DNA from: Pseudomonas bubulae | Lineage (GTDB): Bacteria; Pseudomonadota; Gammaproteobacteria; Pseudomonadales; Pseudomonadaceae | Length of the DNA stretch: 64,000 nucleotides | Assembly (NCBI RefSeq): GCF_037023725.1 | Contig: NZ_CP146077.1 | Location: 2,951,001 to 3,015,000 of the forward strand | Direction of reading: 5' to 3' | Part shown: positions 1 through 9,423 of the stretch, one piece after another | Layout: each line of letters starts with the position of its first letter | Numbering within the stretch: the stretch's first letter is position 1 | The notes under the pieces: model-generated | The model's database searches: none | The model's input: only the letters and a program-made list of their open reading frames with translations | What the model was told of the DNA's origin: nothing | Program-made: the position numbers and the translations under genes

Positions 1-1686
1 TTCCCAATGACCATGGCCACGGTCGACCGGGTTGATATCGTGCGCGGGGGCGCAGCGGTGCAATACGGTCCGAACAACGTCGGCGGGGTGATCAACTTCA
101 TCAGCAAGCCGATTCCCCGCGAATGGGAAACCACCCTGCAGGAGAAAACCACGTTCAATGCTGGCGGGCGCCAGTTGTGGGATACCTATATGGGCACCGG
201 CGGCTACCTGACCGACAACTTCGGGCTGCAACTGGACATCAATACCCTGAGCGGCGAATACGGGCGCGAACACTCTGATACCGATGTGCAGAACTACCGC
301 CTGCGCGGCCAATGGAACATCGATGATGACCGGGATCTGAGTTTCGGCGTTCAGCATTACAAGGCCGACATGGACCTGGCCGGAGCCCTCAGCGTCAAGG
401 ACTACAAGGACGACCCGCGTCAGTCAACGCGCCCGCTGGACCGCTTCGAGGGTGACACGGATCGTGTGTGGGGCACTTACACCCAGCGTCTTGGCGCCAT
501 GGGGCCGTTCGATTCGGTGGAGTTCAGCTGGACCAACTTTGCCCACAACAGCTACCGCAATTTCGTCGTAGGCCTGCCGTTCACTCCGGACGGTACGGCC
601 GTGACCAAGCAGGACGGCCCGCGTGACTTCAAGGTTTGGGGTTCGGAGCCGCGCATCAGCGCCACCATCGATGGCGACACCGTCGGCCAGACCTGGCTAC
701 TCGGTGCCCGCTATGTCAGCGAAGACATCAGTTACAAGGTCAACCGGCAGAGTCTGGCTACGGGTGTGACTGCACCGTTTCGCGACTGGAAATTCGATGA
801 CAGTGCTCGTGCCTTCTACATCAGCAACGCCATCAGCCTGCTTGATCATCGCCTGACCATCACCCCCGGCGCGCGCTATGAAAACGCGCGCATGAACTAC
901 AGCGATGGCATCACCGGGTTCGAGCGCGAGAACAAGTCTGAAGAATGGCTGCCGGGCCTGACCGTGGGTTACCAGGCCAACGACGCCTGGTATGTCTATG
1001 CCAACGCCCAGAAGTCCCTGCGTCCGCCTCAGGTTACGCAGATCGTCAAGGAAGGTGCGGTCGGTGCCGAGCTGGCCTGGAACTACGAGACTGGCGTGCG
1101 TTACACCCCGTGGGAGGGCATGCGTGTCGACTTCAACTTGTACCGCATCGACTTTGATGACCAGATTGTCTACAACGCCACCACCGACCGTTTCGACAAC
1201 CTTGGCAGCACACGTCATCAGGGTTTCGAGACCGATATTTTCTGGACCCCGCAGGCCATGCGTGATCTGGACCTGCATGCCGGTTATGCCTACCTCGATG
1301 CCAAACAACGCAACGGCACTTACAAAGACAACGAAGTGCCGTACTCCTCGCGAAACCAGTTTATGGTGGATGCCCGCTACCGTTTTGCCGAACACTGGAC
1401 CTACAACCTCGACGGTCTGTACATCAGCAAGGCCTACACCGACGCTGCCAATACCCGCGAAGAAAACGCCTCTGCCAGCGTGGGTGAACTGCCTTCTTAC
1501 TGGGTGTGGAACACGGCTATCGAACGTGAGTTCCCGCTGGCCGACAAGAGCATCCTGACCGCCTCGGCGGGCATCAGTAACCTGTTCAACCGCGAATACT
1601 ATTTCCGAGGTATCGACACCAGCCCTTGGGGTCGTCAACCCGCGCCAGAGCGTTCGCTCACCTTAGGCGTCAATTACCGCTTCTAA
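1..1686 (+). CDS. TonB-dependent ferric-siderophore receptor, FecA-like (5' partial; pvuA-like)
   Basis: Outer-membrane receptor that would import the ferric siderophore made by the genes just downstream. The frame is open from base 1, so the signal peptide and the start of the plug domain lie outside the window. What remains begins in the plug (VDRVDIVRGGAAVQYGPNNV) and runs through the 22-strand beta-barrel to the terminal aromatic residues of LGVNYRF, the usual barrel end. Plug and barrel phrases resemble FecA (ferric citrate), which fits a citrate-containing siderophore such as vibrioferrin. A 74-bp gap with a hairpin separates it from pvsA, so it may be the first gene of the same transcript. 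PvuA is the vibrioferrin receptor in Vibrio; equivalence is inferred from context. Confidence 0.9.
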   Translation, partial: FPMTMATVDRVDIVRGGAAVQYGPNNVGGVINFISKPIPREWETTLQEKTTFNAGGRQLWDTYMGTGGYLTDNFGLQLDINTLSGEYGREHSDTDVQNYRLRGQWNIDDDRDLSFGVQHYKADMDLAGALSVKDYKDDPRQSTRPLDRFEGDTDRVWGTYTQRLGAMGPFDSVEFSWTNFAHNSYRNFVVGLPFTPDGTAVTKQDGPRDFKVWGSEPRISATIDGDTVGQTWLLGARYVSEDISYKVNRQSLATGVTAPFRDWKFDDSARAFYISNAISLLDHRLTITPGARYENARMNYSDGITGFERENKSEEWLPGLTVGYQANDAWYVYANAQKSLRPPQVTQIVKEGAVGAELAWNYETGVRYTPWEGMRVDFNLYRIDFDDQIVYNATTDRFDNLGSTRHQGFETDIFWTPQAMRDLDLHAGYAYLDAKQRNGTYKDNEVPYSSRNQFMVDARYRFAEHWTYNLDGLYISKAYTDAANTREENASASVGELPSYWVWNTAIEREFPLADKSILTASAGISNLFNREYYFRGIDTSPWGRQPAPERSLTLGVNYRF

Positions 1687-1712
1687 ACCGCGCACACGCG
1701 CTTTTGTAAATC

Positions 1713-1740
1713 AGTTGCCCATCCTGCGGGACGGGCAACT
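1713..1740. other. Hairpin between receptor and pvsA
   Basis: Twelve-base arms (AGTTGCCCATCC and GGACGGGCAACT, one mismatch) flank a 4-base loop. No T-run follows, so it is more likely an mRNA-stabilising or attenuating stem between receptor and biosynthesis genes than a full terminator. Confidence 0.5.
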
Positions 1741-1760
1741 GTTGCCCCCAGGAAAGTGCC

Positions 1761-2960
1761 ATGCAACGTCCATTCGTCATCCTTGCTCACGTCGCACACC
1801 CAGCCATTCTCGAGGGCTTTATGCCAGCCGCGCAGCAGCGCGGGCTGCCAATTGTGCTGATCACCGATCATGCTCAGGAACATCGTCGCCTGCTTGCCGG
1901 CTCGTCTCTTTCGCCGGACCGGCTGCAGGTGATCGAATGTGATGTATTCAACCCGCTGGCGGTCATCGAAACCCTCAATGGCCAGGGTTTGCGCCCGGTT
2001 GCCGTATTTTCCAACAGCGATCACCTGCAAACCGCGACAGCAGTCGTGGCGGAGGCGTTCGAGTGCCCCGGCAAGAACTGGCGGTTGTGCCATGCCGCCA
2101 AGAACAAGGCCGCCATGCGTGAGCGCATGCAGCGTCTGGGCCTGCCCGGGCCGTGGTTCCAGGTGCTTGCCTCGGGCTGCGCGTTGCCTGCTGATGCGCC
2201 ATGGCCAGTGGTGGCCAAGCCCCGTGAAGGGGTGGCCAGCCTGGACGTGCGCTTGTGTCACAACGCCGCTGAACTGAGTGCTTACTGTGAACGGTTCTGG
2301 GAGCAGCAACCGGACCGTGCACTGCTGCTGGAGGCTTACCTGGAAGGGCCACTGTTCACCCTTGAAACCCTCGGTGACGGTCGTAGCCTGCAAGCCATTG
2401 GCGGCTTTGACGTAAGCCTTTCTGCGCCGCCCCATTTTGTCGAACTCGCTGCCCGCTGGAATGGCCCGCTAAGCAGCGCACAGCGTACCGCGGCGCTGGC
2501 GCAAGTGGCGGCATTCGGGGTCAATTTTGGCGTTTGTCACAGCGAATTCATCCTCACCGCACAAGGCCCGGTGCTGGTCGAGATCAACTATCGCAGTATC
2601 GGTGACGGCCGCGAGTTTTTGCTGGACCGGCTGCTGCCACAGGGCTGGTTTGACCGAATCGTTGCCCTGCATCTGGGGCAGGCGCTGGTCGACGCACAAC
2701 CGGCTCGGGCCCAGGCAATCGTGCACTATCTGGTGGCCGAGCGTTCGGGGCGGCTGGATCAGGCCAGTGCCAGTTTCAATGTCGAATCCGCAGACCACTG
2801 GTGCGATTACCGGGCGCTGCAACATCCCGGCGACACGGTGACCATCAGCCACTCCAACAAGGACTACGTCGGCGTATTGCGCCTGATTGCCCCGGATGAC
2901 GTGAGCCTGGATGCGCAATTGCATTCGACCCTCAACGACCTGAAATGGGTGGTGGCATGA
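1761..2960 (+). CDS. pvsA: Vibrioferrin biosynthesis ATP-grasp ligase PvsA
   Basis: A 399-residue ATP-grasp carboxylate-amine ligase. Recognisable parts are the N-terminal pre-ATP-grasp domain, the lysine of WPVVAKPREGVAS (about 151-163), and the metal/ATP segment GPVLVEINYRSIGDG (about 269-283). In vibrioferrin synthesis PvsA is thought to form an amide bond in the alanine/2-ketoglutarate half of the molecule; the exact substrate is from family knowledge, not from this sequence. The start follows an AGGAAAG ribosome site. Its stop overlaps the next start (ATGA), indicating translational coupling. The order ATP-grasp, IucA/IucC, MFS, IucA/IucC, PLP decarboxylase is the pvsABCDE order. Confidence 0.85.
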   Translation: MQRPFVILAHVAHPAILEGFMPAAQQRGLPIVLITDHAQEHRRLLAGSSLSPDRLQVIECDVFNPLAVIETLNGQGLRPVAVFSNSDHLQTATAVVAEAFECPGKNWRLCHAAKNKAAMRERMQRLGLPGPWFQVLASGCALPADAPWPVVAKPREGVASLDVRLCHNAAELSAYCERFWEQQPDRALLLEAYLEGPLFTLETLGDGRSLQAIGGFDVSLSAPPHFVELAARWNGPLSSAQRTAALAQVAAFGVNFGVCHSEFILTAQGPVLVEINYRSIGDGREFLLDRLLPQGWFDRIVALHLGQALVDAQPARAQAIVHYLVAERSGRLDQASASFNVESADHWCDYRALQHPGDTVTISHSNKDYVGVLRLIAPDDVSLDAQLHSTLNDLKWVVA

Positions 2961-4738
2961 ACCTGCAACCAGAAGTTGCCGATCAGGCCTACATCACCCG
3001 CCGCATCATCGATTGCTGCCTGCGTGAAGATATCCGCGGAGTTGTCAGTCAGGGCCGGATCTGTCCGCTGCCCGAGGCGTTGCATCAGCTGCTTGCGCAT
3101 CAACCCAGCGGCATCTGGCTGCGGATCACCGATCTGGCGGCTGACGAGTTGTGGCTGCCAGTGGTCAAGGCGTATCCGTTGCAGGATTGGAGTGTTACCG
3201 GCGATGCCTGGATCCGGGTATCGCGACAGCACCCGCCTGAGGTCCAGCGTGGCTACTCACTCTGGCTTGGCCATCTGAGCCAGGGGCTGGACGCTGAAAG
3301 CCTGGGGTTGTTCGAGGCGTATCTGAAAGAGGCCGATTGCGCCACGCAACACCGGACCCTGTGCAAGCAAGCCGGTCAACGCAATGCCGCCGCGCTCGGC
3401 GATGTGATCGGGCTCCAGCACTGGTCGCAGCGCCTGTTGAAGATTGACCAGCTGGCCAGCTATCTGGACCACCCGTACTACCCGACTGCACGGGCCAAAA
3501 GCGGCTTCGATGGCGCAGCCCTTGAACGCTATGCGCCGGAGTTTGCACCGCGTTTCGAACTCAACTGGCTGGCGATCCCCAGGCAGGCCATGACCCTCAC
3601 CAGTGTGCAGCCGCCGCACTGGCCGGGTTTCGAGGAAGTAGGCTTGCCAGGCACTTTGCACAACAGCCACTCACTGCTGCCGGTGCATCCGTTGACCTGG
3701 GCTGTGCTTGAACAGTATGGCTTGCCTGAGGGCGCACTCAAGGCGCCACGCACGGCCATGCAGGTTGAGCCGACGCTGTCTGTGCGTACGGTGGTGTGCA
3801 TTGATCAGCCTCATTGGCATATCAAATTACCGTTGCTGGTCACTACCCTGGGCGCGCGCAATCTGCGTCTGATCAAGCCAAGCACCCTGTACGATGGCCA
3901 CTGGTTTGAAACCACCTTGCAGGCGCTCGCCAGGCGAGATCCGGAGTTGGGATCACGCTATTTGCACGTAGATGAACAACACGGCGGTCATGTCGCCCAA
4001 AGCCGTCATCTGGCCTATATCGTGCGCCGCTATCCGGCGGGGCTGGAGCACACCACACTGGTGCCGGTGGCTGCACTGGCCAGCCCTCTTGCGGGTGGGC
4101 GCCTGTTCCTCGAACAGCTGGTCGAGCGTTTTTATGCCGGCTCCCTGCAACACTGGCTCGACGACTACCTTGACCTGTTACTGCAGGTTCATCTACGGCT
4201 GTGGCTGCGATACGGCATCGCGCTTGAGGCCAACCAGCAGAACGCCGTGCTGATATTCGAACACGGCCGGCCAATGCGCCTGTTGATGAAGGACAACGAC
4301 GCCGCGCGCCTTTGGCCGCAACGTTTCGCTGCAGCTTGTGCTGATCTTGCCGGGCTGCCAGCCGCCTTGCAGGATGAGCGCATTCGTGTCAACAGCAGTC
4401 AGCCTTTGGCCGAGATGTTCTGCACCATCACCCTGCAACTGAATATCGTCGCAATTTTGCAGGCCATTGCGGCAGCGGGGCTGGCGCCTCAAGCCAGCCT
4501 GTACGACACGCTGCGCCGGCGCTTGACCGGTTGTCTGCAGCAGCTCGAAGCCGAAGGCATCAACTGTGACGACGCACGCCGCTGGTTGCTCGACAGCCCA
4601 AGGTTGCCGGTCAAGTACCTGCTCAGCGCCGGCAGCCTGTTCAGCAAGGCCCATTCCGGTGCCAGTGATATCAACAAGTTCTATGGCTACAGCGCGGCGA
4701 ATTTCCTGCTGGAGGAGGTGCCATGCAGCGCCGTTTAA
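2957..4738 (+). CDS. pvsB: IucA/IucC-family NIS siderophore synthetase PvsB
   Basis: NRPS-independent siderophore synthetase of 593 residues, the usual family length (about 580-620). It adenylates a citrate-type carboxylate and condenses it with an amine or alcohol. Family signatures seen include HPLTWAVLEQYGLPEG (the conserved HP motif), the S-V-R-T segment of LSVRTVVCIDQPHWHIKLPL, and the C-terminal ferric-reductase-like segment ending near NKFYGYSAANFLLEE. An in-frame ATG lies 12 bases upstream, but the ATG at 2957 overlaps the pvsA stop and is preceded by GGGTGGTGG, so it is preferred. In the vibrioferrin scheme PvsB would join the two halves. Confidence 0.88.
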   Translation: MNLQPEVADQAYITRRIIDCCLREDIRGVVSQGRICPLPEALHQLLAHQPSGIWLRITDLAADELWLPVVKAYPLQDWSVTGDAWIRVSRQHPPEVQRGYSLWLGHLSQGLDAESLGLFEAYLKEADCATQHRTLCKQAGQRNAAALGDVIGLQHWSQRLLKIDQLASYLDHPYYPTARAKSGFDGAALERYAPEFAPRFELNWLAIPRQAMTLTSVQPPHWPGFEEVGLPGTLHNSHSLLPVHPLTWAVLEQYGLPEGALKAPRTAMQVEPTLSVRTVVCIDQPHWHIKLPLLVTTLGARNLRLIKPSTLYDGHWFETTLQALARRDPELGSRYLHVDEQHGGHVAQSRHLAYIVRRYPAGLEHTTLVPVAALASPLAGGRLFLEQLVERFYAGSLQHWLDDYLDLLLQVHLRLWLRYGIALEANQQNAVLIFEHGRPMRLLMKDNDAARLWPQRFAAACADLAGLPAALQDERIRVNSSQPLAEMFCTITLQLNIVAILQAIAAAGLAPQASLYDTLRRRLTGCLQQLEAEGINCDDARRWLLDSPRLPVKYLLSAGSLFSKAHSGASDINKFYGYSAANFLLEEVPCSAV

Positions 4739-5865
4739 TCGCCAGCGTCTTGTTGGGGCATTACCTGTCGGCCTTTACGGCGCTGGGGATTCCGCTCTAT
4801 CTACCGCGCATCCTGGGCGACCTCGCGCCCGGCTTGCCGGGATGGGCCATCGGCGTGCTGTTTGTCCTGCCAACCCTGTGCACCGCCCTGGCCGCGCCAG
4901 TATGGGGGCGCTGGGCCGATCGCAACGGTTGTCGTCTGTCGTTGCTGCGCGCCCATGCCGGGTTGTTCGCGGGTTTTCTGCTGGCAGGCTTGAGCCCCAA
5001 TCTGACCGTGTTCGTGCTGGCATTGGTTATCCAGGGCACCTTCGGCGGAGCAATGGCGGCCTCCAACGCCTACCTGTCGACCCAGCTCAAGGGCTCCGGG
5101 CTGTCCCGCGCCCTGAACTGGACTCAGTATTCGGCACGGCTGGCAATGATCAGCGGCCCGATCCTGCTGGGGCTGCTGACCTCCCGGGGCTTGGGCATCA
5201 ACCTTTACAGCTGGCTGGCGTGGTTGCCGCTGCTGGCTTTTGTTCTGGTGTTGGCACTGCCCAACGACAAGCCCGGGCATGCCCTGGACCGCAAACAAAA
5301 ACCGCCGCCAGGCCAACTGCCAGCCGACATGGCGCGCCTGCTGGCGGTGCAGTTTCTGTTCAGCTTCGCCATGGTGGTCACCTTTCCCTACTTCATGCCA
5401 TACGGTGAACAATTGGGGATAGGTAACGACACCTTGATCGGTGTGCTCTACAGCCTGCCGCATTTGGTTTATCTGCTGGCCTTGCCCTGGGTCCACAAGC
5501 ATCAGGGCAACGTCCTGTTGCCGGGGCTGGCGCTGCTGGCGATCAGCAATGCGCTGCAATTCTGGAGCGTGCAGGCAGAGCCGTTGTTCGCCCTGCGTCT
5601 GCTCAGTGGCGCGGGCATGCTGCTCAGCTTTGTCGGGCTGCACCGCTGCCTTAGTCAGCGCAGCCGGCAAGGCAGTGCAGGGCGCCTGTTCGGCTGGTTT
5701 GACTCCAGCGGCAAATGGGCCGGTACCGCTGCCGGTGTTACGGCTGCTCTGGTCACTCAGACCTGCGGCATTGCATCCCCTTTTCTGGTTGCCTGCCTGG
5801 CTGCCATGGCCGCCATGGTCATGGCGCGCCCTCTAATGATCACTTCCCGGGAGATTCCGGCATGA
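4723..5865 (+). CDS. pvsC: MFS exporter of vibrioferrin, PvsC
   Basis: A 380-residue major facilitator with about 12 hydrophobic segments and the loop 2-3 motif GRWADRNGCR (about 64-73). Its position between two siderophore synthetase genes argues for export of the finished siderophore across the inner membrane, as PvsC does in Vibrio. It starts inside the end of pvsB, 16 bases overlapping, with a strong GGAGGAGG site inside pvsB. Its stop overlaps the pvsD start (ATGA). Confidence 0.85.
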   Translation: MQRRLIASVLLGHYLSAFTALGIPLYLPRILGDLAPGLPGWAIGVLFVLPTLCTALAAPVWGRWADRNGCRLSLLRAHAGLFAGFLLAGLSPNLTVFVLALVIQGTFGGAMAASNAYLSTQLKGSGLSRALNWTQYSARLAMISGPILLGLLTSRGLGINLYSWLAWLPLLAFVLVLALPNDKPGHALDRKQKPPPGQLPADMARLLAVQFLFSFAMVVTFPYFMPYGEQLGIGNDTLIGVLYSLPHLVYLLALPWVHKHQGNVLLPGLALLAISNALQFWSVQAEPLFALRLLSGAGMLLSFVGLHRCLSQRSRQGSAGRLFGWFDSSGKWAGTAAGVTAALVTQTCGIASPFLVACLAAMAAMVMARPLMITSREIPA

Positions 5866-7622
5866 CGTTCGTTCCCAATACCTTGTCCCTGAATGACCAT
5901 GCCCTTGATGGTGAAGCCCAGCGCCATGCCATCGAGTGCCTGCTCAATTGCTATTTGCGCGAATATGCATTGCCGCGCAACGAAGCCGATCTGAATTACC
6001 AGGCACAGGATGTGCCGATGAGCCTGCGTCAGGCCGGCGCTCGTTGCATCAGCATCAGCCTGCCGGGCGGCCGTTTGGTGGTGCGCATCGACAGTGCCAG
6101 CCTGCTGGGCCGCTGTCATTACATCGGCGCGCCTTATTTCAAGGGCAACCAGCAGGGCTGGCGGCCACTGGAGGCCCGGGAACTGGCCAGCCTTCTGTGT
6201 ACGCCACTGAGCGGTGCCGGGCGTGTCGGCGAGATGCTGCAACAGTTCGCCAACAGCCTGCAGATCACCCGGGCCTTCCTGCGTCATTCCCGTCCGGCCA
6301 ACGAAGCTGCCGACAGCCTGCTGGCATCCGAGCAGCATCAGCTCTGGGGGCATGCCCTGCACCCGACACCGAAAAGCCGCGAAGGTATTTCCCATAACGA
6401 TTTGCTGGCCTGCTCGCCTGAGGTTGGGGCGTGTTTTCAGTTGCACTGGTTCAAGATCGACCCGGCGCTGTTTCGCCATCAGGGTGAGGACCCGCGCAGT
6501 ACCCTGCAGCAACTGTCGGGGCGCGACGACGCCTATCCGTGTCACCCCTGGGAAGTCGCCCGCATACTGGCCGATCCGCTGGTGCAGCGGGCGCAACAGC
6601 AGGGTCTGATCGAATACCTCGGCCCTCTGGGTCAGGCCATGTTCCCGACCTCGTCGGTGCGTACGCTCTACCACCCGCAACTGGCTTATTTCATGAAGTT
6701 CTCGATGCATGTGCGGCTGACCAATTGCGTACGCAAGAATGCCTGGTATGAGCTGGACAGTGCCGTGGCCCTGACTCATCTGCTCCGGCCGGTCATGAGC
6801 GAGCTGGCAATCCGGCAACCGGACTTTTTGCTGATGCCCGAGCCCGCAGCCTCCAGCCTTGATCTCGGTGCTTTGGGTACGCTGGAGCAGGCCCGCGAAG
6901 TCACCGAATGCTTCGGTATCGTTTACCGGGAAAACCTGTCCATGGCCGATCGCGGGGCGTATCAGCCGCAGGTGGCAATGGCGCTGTTTACCTGGGACTT
7001 GCAAGGTCGCAGTGTCTGTCGTCACCAGGTTCGACGTTATGCCGACATCACCGGCCTGGGCATTGAGCAGGCCACGCTCAACTGGCTGGATGCCTATGCC
7101 GCGAAAATGCTCGGCGGCGTGCTGCACTGCCTGTTCCGTCAGGGGGTGGCGCTGGAGCCGCATTTACAAAACACGGTTGTCGGCTTTGCTCAGGACGGCT
7201 TGCCGAACCGGGTGTGGATCCGCGATCTGGAGGGCACCAAGCTGGTTCCTGAAATCTGGCCGGCAGAACGCTTGAGCGCGCTCGACGAGCGTACCCGCAA
7301 CTCGGTGTACTACAGCGCGCAAAAGGCCTGGCAGCGGGTGGCTTACTGTGCGCTGGTGAATAATCTGGGTGAGGCGATTTTTCATCTGGCCAATGGTAGC
7401 GATGCTCTGGAACAACAGTTGTGGACGCGCACCGGCGAGCTGTTGCACGAACAGTGCGCGTTTCTCGGTCATCCGCAGCAGCTGCGCGAGTTGTGCGCCG
7501 GTGCGCCATTCCCCGGCAAGGAAAACTTTATGACCCGTCTGATGATGCGCGCCGATCGCGAGGCAGGTTACACCCAGCTGCCCAGCCCATTGGCGTTTAT
7601 TGCAAAGAGTAAGTGCGCATGA
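5862..7622 (+). CDS. pvsD: IucA/IucC-family NIS siderophore synthetase PvsD
   Basis: Second NIS synthetase, 586 residues. Motifs include HPTPKSREGIS (about 169-179), YPCHPWEVARIL, the S-S-V-R-T nucleotide-binding segment (TSSVRTLY) and the late catalytic segment GVALEPHLQNTVVGF. The HPTPKSR...HPW arrangement is like AcsD/IucA enzymes that activate citrate; in achromobactin AcsD makes O-citryl-serine, and PvsD is thought to do the same for vibrioferrin. The frame is open upstream to 5715, but the ATG at 5862 overlaps the pvsC stop and gives a normal N-terminus (MTFVPNTLSLND). Confidence 0.87.
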   Translation: MTFVPNTLSLNDHALDGEAQRHAIECLLNCYLREYALPRNEADLNYQAQDVPMSLRQAGARCISISLPGGRLVVRIDSASLLGRCHYIGAPYFKGNQQGWRPLEARELASLLCTPLSGAGRVGEMLQQFANSLQITRAFLRHSRPANEAADSLLASEQHQLWGHALHPTPKSREGISHNDLLACSPEVGACFQLHWFKIDPALFRHQGEDPRSTLQQLSGRDDAYPCHPWEVARILADPLVQRAQQQGLIEYLGPLGQAMFPTSSVRTLYHPQLAYFMKFSMHVRLTNCVRKNAWYELDSAVALTHLLRPVMSELAIRQPDFLLMPEPAASSLDLGALGTLEQAREVTECFGIVYRENLSMADRGAYQPQVAMALFTWDLQGRSVCRHQVRRYADITGLGIEQATLNWLDAYAAKMLGGVLHCLFRQGVALEPHLQNTVVGFAQDGLPNRVWIRDLEGTKLVPEIWPAERLSALDERTRNSVYYSAQKAWQRVAYCALVNNLGEAIFHLANGSDALEQQLWTRTGELLHEQCAFLGHPQQLRELCAGAPFPGKENFMTRLMMRADREAGYTQLPSPLAFIAKSKCA

Positions 7623-8803
7623 CTCTTCCTGTCGCTGTCACCCGCTGTATCGATCAGCTCAAGGCTGAACACGAGGGGCCATTGTGTGCCTATGTCTACG
7701 ACTTGCTTGCCCTTGAACAGCATATAAAGGCAATGCGCGAGGTGCTGCCCGATAACTGCGAATTGTTCTATGCCGCCAAGGCCAACCCGGAGGCGCGGGT
7801 GTTGAAAACCCTTGCACCGTGGGTAGACGGTTTCGAAGCGGCCTCGGGCGGGGAGCTGGCCTGGCTGCATGAGCAGTGCCCCGACGAGCCACTGATCTTT
7901 GGCGGCCCGGGCAAGCTTGATCGTGAACTGGATATCGCCATGCAGTACAGCGTCTCGGCGTTTCATGTAGAGAGCGTGACCGAGCTTCGCAGTCTGGCGC
8001 GCATCGCTCGCCAGCGTGGCGTGAGGGCTGCGCTGATGTTGCGCTTGAACCTCAAGCTGACGCAGGCACCGCAGAGCAGGCTGGTCATGGGCGGCAAGCC
8101 CACGCCGTTCGGGCTGGACGAGCAGGGGCTGGCAAGTGCACTGCAATTATTGCGCGAAGAGCCGTCTCTGGAGCTCAAGGGGCTGCACTTTCATATGCTG
8201 TCACACCAGCTGGATGTCGATGCGCACCTTGCGTTGATACGCAGCTACTTCCTGACTTTCCGCCAGTTGTGTGTCGACCACGACCTGCAACTGCCAGTGC
8301 TGAATGTCGGAGGCGGCATGGGCATCAACTACCAGAACCCGGCGCAGTCGTTCGACTGGCCAAGGTTTTGTCAGGGGCTCAAGGGGCTGGTTGATGAGTT
8401 CGGCATGGGCGCGACCCGAATCCGCTTCGAAATTGGTCGCTTTATCAGCGCAGCCTGCGGCTATTACGTCATGCAGGTGCTGGATATCAAAAGCAGCCAC
8501 GGCGAATTTTTTGCCATTGGTCGAGGCGGCACTCATCATTTCCGCACGCCTGCAGCGCAAGACCATAACCATCCGTTCACGGTTATGCGAGGCACAAATC
8601 CCCCGCAGATAAGCGGTCAGGACGTCACCCTGGTAGGCCAGTTGTGCACGCCCAAGGATGTGCTGGCCAGGCAGCAACCTGTTGCGCAACTGGCGATTGG
8701 TGACCTGCTGGTGTTTAGCCTGGCGGGTGCCTATGCCTGGAATATCTCGCACCAGAACTTCCTGATGCACGAACCGCCTCTGAAGGTGTTTATCGACGGG
8801 TGA
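7619..8803 (+). CDS. pvsE: PLP-dependent decarboxylase PvsE
   Basis: A 394-residue fold-III PLP decarboxylase of the diaminopimelate/ornithine group. The PLP lysine is in ELFYAAKANPEARVL (about residue 59), the glycine-rich phosphate loop in VLNVGGGMGINY, and the C-terminal active-site part in VGQLCTPKDVL. The family role in achromobactin and vibrioferrin is decarboxylation of an O-citryl-serine intermediate to the ethanolamine form. A GTG two codons upstream is possible, but the ATG overlapping the pvsD stop is the better start. It is the last gene of the pvs run; a hairpin follows. Confidence 0.85.
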   Translation: MTLPVAVTRCIDQLKAEHEGPLCAYVYDLLALEQHIKAMREVLPDNCELFYAAKANPEARVLKTLAPWVDGFEAASGGELAWLHEQCPDEPLIFGGPGKLDRELDIAMQYSVSAFHVESVTELRSLARIARQRGVRAALMLRLNLKLTQAPQSRLVMGGKPTPFGLDEQGLASALQLLREEPSLELKGLHFHMLSHQLDVDAHLALIRSYFLTFRQLCVDHDLQLPVLNVGGGMGINYQNPAQSFDWPRFCQGLKGLVDEFGMGATRIRFEIGRFISAACGYYVMQVLDIKSSHGEFFAIGRGGTHHFRTPAAQDHNHPFTVMRGTNPPQISGQDVTLVGQLCTPKDVLARQQPVAQLAIGDLLVFSLAGAYAWNISHQNFLMHEPPLKVFIDG

Positions 8804-8809
8804 TGTCAT

Positions 8810-8839
8810 GGAGTTGCCAGCCAGGGTGCCGGCAACTCC
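8810..8839 (+). terminator. Hairpin after pvsE, possible terminator
   Basis: Perfect 9-base arms GGAGTTGCC and GGCAACTCC separated by 12 bases, starting 7 bases after the pvsE stop. There is no T-run, so intrinsic termination would be weak; 3'-end protection is an alternative. Confidence 0.5.
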
Positions 8840-8867
8840 ATCCTTGGCAATCAGCCATCCACGCTGA

Positions 8868-8987
8868 TTCCTGGTATGCATCGAACTCTATAAAGAGCTC
8901 GGTTATCAGGAAACCCATAGGGCCACGCAATACGGCTTTGCCCGGGTTTTCATGCGCAAGCTGCTTCAAGCCCAAGCTGGATACTGA
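8868..8987 (+). pseudogene. C-terminal remnant of a GNAT-like acetyltransferase
   Basis: About 39 codons are open to the stop at 8985-8987 and read like the last strand and helix of a GNAT protein (IELYKELGYQETHRATQYG, then FARVFMRKLL). The frame is closed by a stop at 8865 and there is no start codon or ribosome site, so only the tail of a former gene seems to be left. The call rests on resemblance to the common GNAT ending 'FY.KLGF.ETHR...Y....FMR' and needs a search to confirm. Confidence 0.4.
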
Positions 8988-9045
8988 ACAGCCCATAATG
9001 ATGGAGGCTGTTCAGTTGAAGTCATCACCCAGGTCGGTCAGGGAT

Positions 9046-9423
9046 TTACTCCCCCAGTAAAGCCCTGTTGAGAAAGTCATATCCCAATTTGATCGATGGC
9101 ACGCTGATGCAAATGAAGATGATGCCGAACTGCCAGTGAACAATCTTGCCCTGGGCCTCCAGCGCAGTAATTGACGAGCGCAGTTCGAGGCCTTGTTCCT
9201 TGACGGATGACCTGAGCTCTACACCTTGCTCCCTTATCAGAACGCGCAGTTCAGCGCCCAATTCTGAAATGGAGGCTTTCAGGTGCCGTTCGGTTTGCCC
9301 CAGGTCTGATTTGGAGGCGAGATCTTTCACTTCATTCTCCCAGGCTTCGACAACGGCTTTAGTTTTACCTGAAGGCATACTGATGGATGTCAGCGCGTCG
9401 TAAAGGGTAATGGATGATTTCAT
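9046..9423 (-). CDS. Small coiled-coil protein with C-terminal membrane segment (DUF1640-like)
   Basis: A 125-residue protein. Residues about 35-90 form a coiled coil with an inexact repeat (EQGVELRSSVKEQGLELRSS), and a hydrophobic segment lies near the C-terminus (FGIIFICISVPSIKLGYDF). This layout matches the DUF1640/CCDC90-like family of membrane-anchored coiled-coil proteins, whose bacterial role is not established. The start at 9423 is set by AGGAG six bases upstream; a longer frame reaches 9483 but lacks a ribosome site. It stands alone, facing the pvs operon. Confidence 0.7.
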   Translation of the reverse strand: MKSSITLYDALTSISMPSGKTKAVVEAWENEVKDLASKSDLGQTERHLKASISELGAELRVLIREQGVELRSSVKEQGLELRSSITALEAQGKIVHWQFGIIFICISVPSIKLGYDFLNRALLGE

